NCBI GenBank assembly: GCA_002438575.1
Contig: DJPP01000027.1
Coordinates: forward strand, 861 to 6,612
Reading direction: 5' to 3'
Source: Oscillospiraceae bacterium UBA6409
GTDB lineage: Bacteria > Bacillota > Clostridia > Oscillospirales > Oscillospiraceae
DNA length: 5,752 nt
Part shown: in pieces, positions 1 through 5,752 of the stretch
Layout: each line of letters opens with the position of its first letter
Position numbering within the stretch: position 1 is the first letter of the stretch
Notes under the pieces: model-generated
Databases searched by the model: none
What the model saw: the letters and a program-made list of their open reading frames with translations, nothing else
What the model was told of the DNA's origin: nothing
Made by a program: the position numbers and the translations under genes

Positions 1-32
1 AAAAAGCCCGGCACGCTGTGCGTACCGGGCTT
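1..32 (-). terminator. Rho-independent terminator of the EF-G-like gene
   Basis: Read on the minus strand, a 13-bp stem (arms at 20-32 and 4-16, one G-U wobble) closes on a 3-nt ACA loop and runs straight into a T tract at positions 5-1, which may continue past the window edge. It begins 11 bp after the stop codon at 44-46. The GC-rich stem plus U tract is the classic intrinsic terminator layout. The opposite strand has a weaker, interrupted T run after the stem (31-39), so some bidirectional activity is possible. Confidence 0.9.
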
Positions 33-43
33 CTTATTTCAAT

Positions 44-2095
44 TTACTCGGCCTCGGCCAGCGCCTTAGCCTCGGCAATGGCCTTCTCCTGCGCCGCGGC
101 GGGGCAATCCTCGTAGCGGACGAAGTTGAAGGTGAACGTACCGCGGGACTGGGTCATGGACCGCAGATCAATGGCGTAGCTCATCATCTCAGCCATGGGG
201 ACCTCAGCCTCCAGCACCTGCTCGCCGTCGCCGGTGGGGTTCATGCCCATCACGCGGCCGCGGCGCTTGTTCAGGTCACCCATCACGTCGCCCAGATAGC
301 TGTCGGGAATGGTGACCTTCAGCTCGCCGATGGGCTCCATCAGTACGGGCTTGGCCTCGGGCAGCGCGGCCTTGAAGGCCAGGTTGGCGGCCAGCTTGAA
401 CGCGATCTCGGAGGAGTCCACGGGGTGGTAGGAGCCATCCACCAGGGTAGCCTTCAGATACACCACGGGATAGCCGGCCAGCACGCCGTGCAGGCAGCTC
501 TCGCGCAGGCCCTTCTCCACGGCGGGGAAGTAGTTCTTGGGCACGGAACCGCCGAACACGTTCTCCTCGAAGATCATGTCCTCCTGCTCGGTCTGGGGCT
601 CGAAGATGATATGGACATCGCCGAACTGGCCGCTGCCGCCGGTCTGCTTCTTATAGCGGCCCTGCTTGCGGACGGTGCTGCGGATCTTCTCACGATAGGC
701 CACGCGGGGGGTATCCAGCTCCGCGTCCACGCCGAAGCGGCTCTTCAGCTTGCTGCACAGCACGTCGATCTGGATGTCGCCGGCGCCGGAGATCACGGTC
801 TGGTGGGTCTCGGCGTTGTTGGTGACGGAGAAGGTGGGGTCCTCCTCGTTCAGCTTGTTCAGGCCGGTGCCCAGCTTCTCGATCTCCTGCTTGGTCTTGG
901 GGGAGATGGCACGCTCGTAGCAGGCGGGGGCGAAGGCCAGCGGCGCGAACTTCACATAGGTCTTGGGCTCGCACAGGGTGTCGCCGGTCTTGACCTTGTC
1001 CATCTTGCCGATGGCGCCGATGTCGCCGCAGCAGATCTCCTTGGTCTCCTCGGCCTTCTTGCCCTTCATGGTGTACAGGCGGCCCAGCTTCTCGGTGTTG
1101 CCGGTGGTCATGTTGTACAGGGACATATCGCTGGTGACCTTACCGCGGATGACCTTGATCATGGAGAACTTGCCGTACTGGTCAGAGATGGTCTTGAACA
1201 CGAAGGCGGCGGTGGGGCCGTTGGGGTCATAGGCGACCTCGATGGCGTTGCCGTCGTCGTCCTCGGCGGCCTCGGCGGGCATATCGGTGGCCACGGGCAC
1301 CAGGTCCACGATGGTCTGCATCAGCATATCCACGCCCATGCCGGTGACGGCGGAGCCGCACAGCACAGGGCACACGCTGCCGTCGCGCACGCCGATCTTC
1401 AGGCCCTTGGCCATATCCTCGGCGGACAGCTCCATGGTCTCAAAGAACTTCTCCATCAGCTCCTCGTCGGCACCGGCAGCGGCCTCCATCAGCTCGGCGC
1501 GCAGGGCCTCCACCTCGTCGGCCATGTCGCCGGGGATGGCGCACTCGCCCTTGGCGTCATAGGCCTTGTTGTGCAGCAGGTCCACGATGACGGTGACAGC
1601 CTTGTTGGCGTCGGCCTTGGTGGCCACGATGGGGGCGATGGCGGTGCCGTACTTGGCCTTGACGGCCTCCACGCAGGAGGCGTAGTCGGAGTTGGCCTCC
1701 TCCACGCGGTTGATGAACATCATCCGGGGCTTCTTGCCCAGCATCTTCCAGGTACGCTCCATACCCACGGACAGGCCGTCCTTGGCGTTGCCCACGATGA
1801 CGGCGCACTCGGCGGCGCGGATGGCGCACACGGCCTCGCCGGAGAAGTCGAAGTTGCCGGGCGCGTCCATGACGTTGATCTTCTTGCCCTTATACTGCAC
1901 GGGGGCAAAGGCCAGGGAGATGGATATCTGGCGCTTGATCTCCTCGGCGTCATAGTCGCAGATGGTATTGCCGTCGGCAGTCTTGCCCAGGCGGTCAGTA
2001 CCCTTGGTCATAAAGAGCATCTGCTCAGCCAGAGAGGTCTTGCCGGAGCCTCCGTGACCCAGCAGGGCGATATTGCGAATGTCGTTAGCAGTCAT
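44..2095 (-). CDS. Elongation factor G-like translational GTPase (fusA paralogue)
   Basis: This 683-residue protein is full length for EF-G (about 690) and shows the domains in order: GTPase domain (about 1-270), domain II (about 290-380), domain III (about 395-465), domain IV (about 470-585) and domain V (about 586-665). P-loop GHGGSGKTS lies at 13-21. Domain IV keeps GGSGQFGDV (486-494) and the tip segment SYHPVDSSEIAF with His557; domain V keeps the RRGRV and LRSMTQSRG signatures. EF-G family members use GTP to drive tRNA-mRNA translocation or ribosome recycling in the cytoplasm. Three GTPase motifs deviate from canonical EF-G: switch I RGITI is RQISI (55-59), G3 DTPGH is DAPGN (77-81, catalytic His replaced by Asn81), and G4 NKMD is NRVE (129-132). 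With its own promoter and terminator and no rpsL, rpsG or tuf neighbours, it is more likely an EF-G2-type paralogue than the housekeeping fusA. Codon use is strongly biased (CTG, AAG, GGC, GCC), which fits high expression. Identity as an EF-G family protein is very sure; its exact role is not. Confidence 0.93.
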   Translation of the reverse strand: MTANDIRNIALLGHGGSGKTSLAEQMLFMTKGTDRLGKTADGNTICDYDAEEIKRQISISLAFAPVQYKGKKINVMDAPGNFDFSGEAVCAIRAAECAVIVGNAKDGLSVGMERTWKMLGKKPRMMFINRVEEANSDYASCVEAVKAKYGTAIAPIVATKADANKAVTVIVDLLHNKAYDAKGECAIPGDMADEVEALRAELMEAAAGADEELMEKFFETMELSAEDMAKGLKIGVRDGSVCPVLCGSAVTGMGVDMLMQTIVDLVPVATDMPAEAAEDDDGNAIEVAYDPNGPTAAFVFKTISDQYGKFSMIKVIRGKVTSDMSLYNMTTGNTEKLGRLYTMKGKKAEETKEICCGDIGAIGKMDKVKTGDTLCEPKTYVKFAPLAFAPACYERAISPKTKQEIEKLGTGLNKLNEEDPTFSVTNNAETHQTVISGAGDIQIDVLCSKLKSRFGVDAELDTPRVAYREKIRSTVRKQGRYKKQTGGSGQFGDVHIIFEPQTEQEDMIFEENVFGGSVPKNYFPAVEKGLRESCLHGVLAGYPVVYLKATLVDGSYHPVDSSEIAFKLAANLAFKAALPEAKPVLMEPIGELKVTIPDSYLGDVMGDLNKRRGRVMGMNPTGDGEQVLEAEVPMAEMMSYAIDLRSMTQSRGTFTFNFVRYEDCPAAAQEKAIAEAKALAEAE

Positions 2096-2106
2096 AGTGA
2101 TGATGT

Positions 2107-2114
2107 TCTCCCTT
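2107..2114 (-). promoter_or_regulatory. Ribosome binding site of the EF-G-like gene
   Basis: The minus strand reads AAGGGAGA, ending 11 nt before the ATG at 2095. The spacing is slightly long, but no other in-frame start has a better site, so it supports the chosen start codon. Confidence 0.75.
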
Positions 2115-2166
2115 CATTTTCTTGAAGTCCGCCGCCCACAGCCGCGGACAGTAGCTCAACGTACCG

Positions 2167-2195
2167 ATTATATAGTATTTCTTCAAGCCTGACAA
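2167..2195 (-). promoter_or_regulatory. Sigma-A-type promoter for the EF-G-like gene
   Basis: On the minus strand, a -35 box TTGTCA (2195-2190) and a perfect -10 box TATAAT (2172-2167) are separated by exactly 17 bp. Transcription would start near 2160, giving a leader of about 65 nt that can form a GC-rich 6-bp hairpin (arms 2127-2132 and 2144-2149). The promoter lies just after the terminator of the upstream unit, so the EF-G-like gene is expected to be transcribed alone. Confidence 0.85.
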
Positions 2196-2218
2196 CCTCT
2201 AATTTAGATATTTGTGGG

Positions 2219-2245
2219 AAAAGTGCGGGAGTATCCCGCACTTTT
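2219..2245 (-). terminator. Hairpin terminator after the DUF3267-like gene
   Basis: A perfect 12-bp inverted repeat (2219-2230 and 2234-2245) with a 3-nt loop starts 24 bp downstream of the stop codon at 2270-2272. Each arm has four As or Ts at its outer end, so the hairpin has A-tract and U-tract flanks in either direction. The U tract is only four long before CCC on the minus strand, so efficiency is uncertain. It separates the rlmB group from the EF-G-like gene. Confidence 0.75.
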
Positions 2246-2269
2246 CGTCAGTTTGTACAACCAACAGTG

Positions 2270-2890
2270 TCATTCTCTGTTCATCTCGCCAATGTCCTGC
2301 GGCGCATATACCGTTATGACCGTCCCGCCGTCCTGTATCCATATATTCTCCGGCAGGCGGCGCAGCCTTCGGTGCATATACAGGGTCATTCCCATCAGGC
2401 TTATATTGTTCATCTGCCAGAACCACGCCACCCAGAACCAGCTTCGCGGCAGTACCAGCGCCGCCAACAGGATCACCGCAAAAAGTATCGCCGGCGCGGT
2501 CAGGGTGTACCGCATATACGCCCCACGGCTGAAGTATCCGTCACAGCCAACCGTACAGACCAACCCTTTGGTAATGCTGAAGTTCGTCTTTTCCGCCCCG
2601 CACCAGCGCATGGCGGCAGCAGCCAGCAGGCAGGCCAGCACGACCATCGCGGTCCCGCCCAGACCCGCGGCGAGCAGCCGCAGGAGCACAGACAGCAGCG
2701 CTGCCAAATCCGTATAGTCAAAGTGTATCAGCTCCGCCAGCGGTACGGCAAAACAGCCGACCCCTGCCGTGGCCGCCATCAGCAGTACGGAGAGGATATC
2801 TCCCCACACCCGCACTCTTTTGTCGTTCTTTATATCGATGACATCGACTTCCCGATACCCCGCCGGCAGTGTTGTCCTGTACTTTTCCAT
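2270..2890 (-). CDS. DUF3267-like membrane protein lacking the HExxH zinc site
   Basis: This 206-residue protein has a short soluble N-terminus (LPAGYREVDVIDI at 8-20), then hydrophobic segments at about 30-50, 62-93 (possibly two helices), 126-147 and 151-171, and a cytosolic-looking C-terminal tail. The N-terminal LPxGYREV start, the YFSRGAY segment (119-125) followed by a Pro133 helix, and the C-terminal RRLPENIWIQDGGTVITVY segment resemble DUF3267 (Pfam PF11667, putative zincin peptidase). Where family members carry a HELxH-type motif, this protein reads ACLLA (86-90), so both zinc histidines and the catalytic glutamate are gone. The C-terminal Gly-Asp of the family, in the segment after the last helices, is also absent (SLMGM at 164-168). 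If the family call is right, this is an inactive homologue. The start at 2890 is chosen because a good ribosome binding site precedes it; an in-frame GTG at 2932 would add 14 residues but has no such site. It probably shares a transcript with the upstream genes. The family assignment comes from motif memory and is moderate. Confidence 0.7.
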   Translation of the reverse strand: MEKYRTTLPAGYREVDVIDIKNDKRVRVWGDILSVLLMAATAGVGCFAVPLAELIHFDYTDLAALLSVLLRLLAAGLGGTAMVVLACLLAAAAMRWCGAEKTNFSITKGLVCTVGCDGYFSRGAYMRYTLTAPAILFAVILLAALVLPRSWFWVAWFWQMNNISLMGMTLYMHRRLRRLPENIWIQDGGTVITVYAPQDIGEMNRE

Positions 2891-3034
2891 ATGTGCGCTT
2901 CCCTTTCTGCTATTAGCGAACCATCTCCCCACATCGGAGAAATCTTCCGTCCTGCCGATGGCAGACCGGCGACGGCGTATCGGGTATACGTCGAGAAGGG
3001 CTGGCGCAGGCAGGGCGCGAAATCCCCCCCGGGG
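2891..3034 (-). other. 144-bp structured leader or intergenic region
   Basis: No gene is seen here, and no convincing -35/-10 pair was found on the minus strand. A TTGACC lies at 3038-3033 over the end of the upstream gene but has no -10 partner. Three small inverted repeats occur in a row: 2924-2940 (5-bp stem, 7-nt loop), 2949-2966 (7 bp with one bulged base) and 2970-2993 (5 bp plus 3 bp with a 3-nt bulge). None is followed by a T tract, so they do not look like terminators. They could form a folded mRNA leader for the DUF3267-like gene. I do not recognise a known riboswitch. Confidence 0.4.
2898..2906 (-). promoter_or_regulatory. Ribosome binding site that sets the start of the DUF3267-like gene
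   Basis: The minus strand reads AAAGGGAAG about 7 to 9 nt before the ATG at 2890. It favours this ATG over the in-frame GTG at 2932. Confidence 0.75.
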
Positions 3035-5086
3035 TCAATAGTGCTTCACTAATCCCGCCAGCAACAGCGTCGGCAGCAGCCACAGCACCTGATACAGCAC
3101 CATGGCAATGGGCGTCAGCAGGGCGAAATTGCCCACAGAGGTCAGGTAATAGGCCAGCGCCACACCCGCCGCTGCGCCGATGTAGCTGAGGAGGGTGGCG
3201 GTCCGTACGGCCTTCACCGCCCGGCGGCTCCCGGCCACAGACTCCACCAGCGGCATGAGTCCCTCCCGGCAGATGACCACGCAGGGCTGCTCGCCCTGCT
3301 GCTCCGCCAGCTGGGCCAGCGCCAGCCGCGTGGACACGTCCGGATACACCGGCTTGGCGTCCACGCCGAATTTCCGTTTGATCAGCCCCGGCGTCACGTT
3401 GCCGCTTCGCACGGCCAGCACCGGCACGATGTGAAACCGCTTCAGCGTCCGCAGTGCCCACTCCGCGTTGCGGGAGGGCTGGTACTTTACGGCGAACACC
3501 GCCGTCAGCGCCCCGTCCACCGCCAGAAACACACCGGTGGACAGCTTCATGTCACGGGGCAGGGCCACCCTGCGCTTTTTCATAAAGTACGCGCTGCCCA
3601 TGAGCACCGTCTCGCCCCGGATATTGGCCTCCACGCCGCCCTCCTCGCAGTAGTTCACCCACTCCACCGGCAGGTGGAAGCCGCCCTCGGCGGTGAGCTG
3701 GCGCTCCAGCAACTGCGTCAGGCTGCTGCCCGCCGCCCTGGCCACCGACGCGGCGTAGGACACCGCGCGGCTGCGCTCCTCGCCGAAGACCTTATAGCCG
3801 TTCAGCGTCACCGTCCCCGCTGGGAACAGATCGTCGTCCGTCAGCACCAGCCGCCGCGGCCGGCTGACCGCCTTCGCCCCGGCATAGCCTGCGGCGGCAC
3901 AGCCGCTGCGGCTCAGCCGCCGGGACAGATAGTACATGGGCAGGGCCCCGCTGAGGGGGATCCCCAGTCCCGCGCCGGCGGTGGTCAGCGCCGTCAGCAC
4001 CCAGGGGAAATCGCTCATATTCCCGCCGGAAAAGCACACCACACCGGACAGCACCGCCGCCGCGGCCAGCACCAGCGGCAGGGCGTAATTCTGCCATCTC
4101 CGCGCCGGGTCGGGCCTGCTGCACAGGCGGTAAAAGCCCTCCGCCGTCCCCTGCTGCCTGCATACGCCCGCCGCCGTCACCGACGCCACATAGGGCACGG
4201 TACCGTTGAGCACCAGCAGATGATAGGCGTTCCGCAGCGCCGACGCCTCCAGGTACAAGCCCCACTGGCAGGACAGGATCAGCAGCGCGCCGGCGGCGGC
4301 ATAGGGCGTGGCCCGGGTGCTGCCCGTGACCATGCCGCACACACAGCAGATCAGCTGCGTCAGCACGGCGACAGCGGCGCACAGCTCACAGCCTGCCCTT
4401 CCCTCACGCAGCAGCGACACAGCCTCCTTCCACACCGGCATACAGGCCAGCGCCGTCAGCAGCAGGCCCGCCCCCAGGGCGGCGCACCGCAGCAGCGACG
4501 CATCCAGCCACGCCGACGGAAGCTTTTCCAGCTCCTGCAGCACCGCCGCGGCCACCAGTGCCAGCGTCGGGAGCATTCCCCATATCAGTCCGCCGCGCAG
4601 CCGGCTGCACCGGCGCTTGGCCTCCCGCAGCACGTCCTCCGGCAGGGGCTCCGGCTCCAGCGGTTCCTCCGGCTCCGGTTCCTCCTCCGGCTCGTCGAAC
4701 AGCTGCTCGGTGTCCTGAAAGGCCGGGCGGCGCGTCTGCTCCGCCGCCGGACGGCGGAGCCTCTCCAGCAGTGCCGCAAGGCGCTCCCGCAGGGGCACCG
4801 GCTGGGCGATAACGCCGTCGTCCTCGTCCTCCAGCACCGCGTCCACCGTCTGGGACATGATATCCTTCAGTGCCACACGGTCCGGCGCGGGGGACTCGTA
4901 TTCCGGCCCCGGGACAGGCTCCGGTTCGGGAACGGGCTCCGGCTGGGGCAGAGGCCCCTCCGACGGCTCCTCCAGGGTAGGCTGACGCCCACCCTTGCCG
5001 TACTCGGCAAGGATGGCCTCCAGTGAAAGCTCGTCCTCCTGCTCGTCGAACGCGCCGTATAGCTCCTCGTCCCGTCGCCTTCTCAT
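3035..5086 (-). CDS. P1B-type ATPase-like membrane protein with lost catalytic motifs (predicted pseudoenzyme)
   Basis: This 683-residue protein has a charged, disordered-looking N-terminal part (1-160), including Pro/Glu-rich stretches at 41-65 and 131-150. Eight predicted membrane segments follow, at about 166-186, 196-216, 233-252, 261-282, 334-352, 361-386, 629-649 and 654-679, with a large cytosolic region (about 388-628) between helices 6 and 7. This is the topology of heavy-metal P1B ATPases. Segment 481-502 (GGVEANIRG, then VLMGSAYFM) resembles their nucleotide-binding domain, and 551-625 resembles the phosphorylation domain. The catalytic features are missing. The helix 6 CPC position reads GAG (371-373). 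DKTGTLT is replaced by TDDDLFP (416-422), with Thr416 at the phosphorylated Asp position in an ungapped alignment. TGDN becomes RSGN (560-563) and GDGINDAPAL becomes REGLMPL (607-613). Only about 50 residues lie between helices 4 and 5, so the actuator domain with TGES is absent. It is therefore unlikely to pump ions; a structural, sensing or binding role is possible but unknown. An AGGA site 9 nt before the ATG supports the start. It follows rlmB by 42 bp. Confidence 0.8.
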   Translation of the reverse strand: MRRRRDEELYGAFDEQEDELSLEAILAEYGKGGRQPTLEEPSEGPLPQPEPVPEPEPVPGPEYESPAPDRVALKDIMSQTVDAVLEDEDDGVIAQPVPLRERLAALLERLRRPAAEQTRRPAFQDTEQLFDEPEEEPEPEEPLEPEPLPEDVLREAKRRCSRLRGGLIWGMLPTLALVAAAVLQELEKLPSAWLDASLLRCAALGAGLLLTALACMPVWKEAVSLLREGRAGCELCAAVAVLTQLICCVCGMVTGSTRATPYAAAGALLILSCQWGLYLEASALRNAYHLLVLNGTVPYVASVTAAGVCRQQGTAEGFYRLCSRPDPARRWQNYALPLVLAAAAVLSGVVCFSGGNMSDFPWVLTALTTAGAGLGIPLSGALPMYYLSRRLSRSGCAAAGYAGAKAVSRPRRLVLTDDDLFPAGTVTLNGYKVFGEERSRAVSYAASVARAAGSSLTQLLERQLTAEGGFHLPVEWVNYCEEGGVEANIRGETVLMGSAYFMKKRRVALPRDMKLSTGVFLAVDGALTAVFAVKYQPSRNAEWALRTLKRFHIVPVLAVRSGNVTPGLIKRKFGVDAKPVYPDVSTRLALAQLAEQQGEQPCVVICREGLMPLVESVAGSRRAVKAVRTATLLSYIGAAAGVALAYYLTSVGNFALLTPIAMVLYQVLWLLPTLLLAGLVKHY
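4892..4966 (-). repeat. Pro/Glu low-complexity tract in the P-type ATPase-like gene
   Basis: This codes for residues 41-65, dominated by short repeats of the PEPVPEPEPVP kind. A second acidic tract (residues 131-150, EPEPEEPLEPEPLPE-like) lies at 4637-4696. Both are made of iterated GAG/GAA-CCG-type codons, which are prone to length change. The protein segments should be extended and unfolded, acting as a spacer or a binding tail on the cytosolic side. Confidence 0.5.
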
Positions 5087-5128
5087 GCTGTTCGTTCCTG
5101 TTTCCGTCCTGTTCCGCGTCGCTTTCCG

Positions 5129-5752
5129 TTATCCCCGCTGCCGCACAGCCTCGTACAGCAAGATCGCCGCCGCCGCGCTGGCGTTCAGCGAGGATATCTT
5201 TCCCTTCATGGGGATGCTCACCAGAAAATCGCAATTCTCTGCGGCCAAGCGGGTCATACCCGTCCCCTCGGAGCCGATGACAATGGCCGCCGGTCCCTTC
5301 AGATCGGCATTGTACAGCGTGGTATTCCCGTCCGCCGCCGTGCCGAACACCCACACGCCCTGCTTTTTCAGGTCCTTCAGCAGCGCCGGGATGTTGGGCA
5401 CCCGCGCCACCGGGATATAGCTCACCGCGCCGGCGGAGGTCTTGGCCACAATGGCCGTCAGCCCTGCGCTGCGCCGCTTGGGAATAATGACCCCATGGGC
5501 CCCGGCACACTCGGCGGTACGCAGGATCGCGCCCAGGTTGTGGGGATCGGATATCTCGTCGCACACCACCAGCAGCGGCGCCTCGCCCTTGTCGGCGGCG
5601 GACTGTAGGATCTGCTCCACCGTGGCGTACTCCCGCACGGCCGCCAGAGCGATGACCCCCTGGTGGGCGTGGGTGCGGCTCATGGCGTCCAGCTTCCGCC
5701 GGTCGGCGTCCACCACCACGATACCCGCGGCGCGGGCCTTGGAGGCGATGTG
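5129..5752 (-). CDS. rlmB: 23S rRNA (guanosine-2'-O-)-methyltransferase RlmB, N-terminus outside window
   Basis: This is a TrmH/SpoU (SPOUT) family enzyme that transfers a methyl group from S-adenosylmethionine to a ribose 2'-OH; RlmB acts on a conserved guanosine in the peptidyl-transferase region of 23S rRNA. All three SPOUT motifs are present: DPHNLGAILRTAECAGAHGV (motif 1, whose Asn and Arg are the family's active-site residues), IVIGSEGTGM (motif 2), and IPMKGKISSLNASAAAAILL (motif 3, forming the trefoil-knot cofactor site). The HQGVIALAAVREY stretch before the domain is typical of RlmB. The frame stays open to the window edge: 207 residues are visible against a usual length near 245, so roughly 40 residues of the N-terminal L30e-like RNA-binding domain are missing. 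The GTG at 5719 is internal and not the start. RlmB is favoured over TrmH by the HQG segment and the EG and IPM motif forms. It appears to be upstream of the membrane-protein genes in one operon. Confidence 0.9.
   Translation of the reverse strand, partial: HIASKARAAGIVVVDADRRKLDAMSRTHAHQGVIALAAVREYATVEQILQSAADKGEAPLLVVCDEISDPHNLGAILRTAECAGAHGVIIPKRRSAGLTAIVAKTSAGAVSYIPVARVPNIPALLKDLKKQGVWVFGTAADGNTTLYNADLKGPAAIVIGSEGTGMTRLAAENCDFLVSIPMKGKISSLNASAAAAILLYEAVRQRG

Noticed and set aside
44..2095. Tetracycline-resistance ribosomal protection protein (TetM/TetO type)
   Set aside because: Domain IV (GGSGQFGDV, SYHPVDSSE) and domain V signatures follow EF-G rather than the ribosome-protection proteins, and nothing around it suggests a mobile resistance element.
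425..2125. 566-codon open frame on the plus strand opposite the EF-G-like gene
   Set aside because: Its translation is almost only Leu, Gly, His, Ala, Val and Gln, as expected from the complement of strongly biased GC-ending codons. The opposite strand encodes an unmistakable EF-G.
2891..2932. Upstream GTG start at 2932 for the DUF3267-like protein
   Set aside because: The added 14 residues do not resemble the family N-terminus, and the AAAGGGAAG site is placed for the ATG at 2890.
2214..3052. Two plus-strand frames (2214-2717 and 2267-3052) opposite the DUF3267-like gene
   Set aside because: They cross the terminator hairpin or the intergenic gap and lack hydrophobic or domain structure. 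The minus-strand frame has a good ribosome binding site and helices.
2913..3461. 182-codon minus-strand frame that could have filled the gap after the P-type-like gene
   Set aside because: It overlaps the C-terminal helices of the P-type-like protein in another frame and is Arg/Ala/Gly-rich with no ribosome binding site seen.
3431..5026. 531-codon open frame on the plus strand opposite the P-type ATPase-like gene
   Set aside because: It is rich in Arg, Gln, His and Pro with no domain, and is the shadow of a GC-rich gene whose minus-strand product has clear membrane helices and a family resemblance.
3035..5086. Active heavy-metal exporting P1B ATPase
   Set aside because: The phosphorylation Asp, CPC, TGES and GDGxND motifs are all missing and there is no space for an actuator domain.
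4404..5564. 386-codon minus-strand frame overlapping rlmB and the next gene
   Set aside because: It runs out of frame through two recognisable genes, and its Gly/Arg/Ala-rich product has no motif.

Overview
This GC-rich window carries four genes, all read from the minus strand (right to left). The GC-rich codons, the presence of an RlmB-type methyltransferase and a DUF3267-like membrane protein, and an EF-G paralogue with clostridial-looking motifs suggest a high-GC member of the Clostridia, such as an Oscillospiraceae-type gut bacterium. That placement is an inference from protein flavour, not from a marker gene.

Layout from right to left, in the direction of transcription. (1) 5752-5129: most of rlmB, a SPOUT/TrmH-family 23S rRNA 2'-O-methyltransferase whose N-terminus lies outside the window. 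(2) After 42 bp, 5086-3035: a 683-residue membrane protein with the eight-helix layout and the nucleotide-binding and phosphorylation-domain fold of a P1B-type (heavy-metal) ATPase. It has no recognisable actuator domain, no phosphorylatable DKTGT motif, no CPC motif and no GDGxND motif, and it has gained a long acidic, proline-rich N-terminal tail. (3) After a 144-bp, hairpin-rich gap, 2890-2270: a 206-residue membrane protein that resembles DUF3267 putative zincin peptidases but has lost the HExxH zinc site. A strong hairpin at 2219-2245 ends this group. (4) 2095-44: an EF-G-like translational GTPase with its own near-consensus sigma-A promoter (2167-2195), good ribosome binding site and terminator (1-32), so it is a separate monocistronic unit.

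The first three genes look like one transcription unit: same strand, short first gap, no promoter seen between them, and a terminator only at the end. The distinctive feature is that three of the four proteins appear to be altered versions of known enzymes. Two membrane proteins seem to have lost their catalytic residues altogether, and the EF-G paralogue has substitutions in the switch I, G3 and G4 motifs. No function can be assigned to the two membrane proteins from sequence alone. No mobile element, CRISPR array, tRNA or rRNA was seen.
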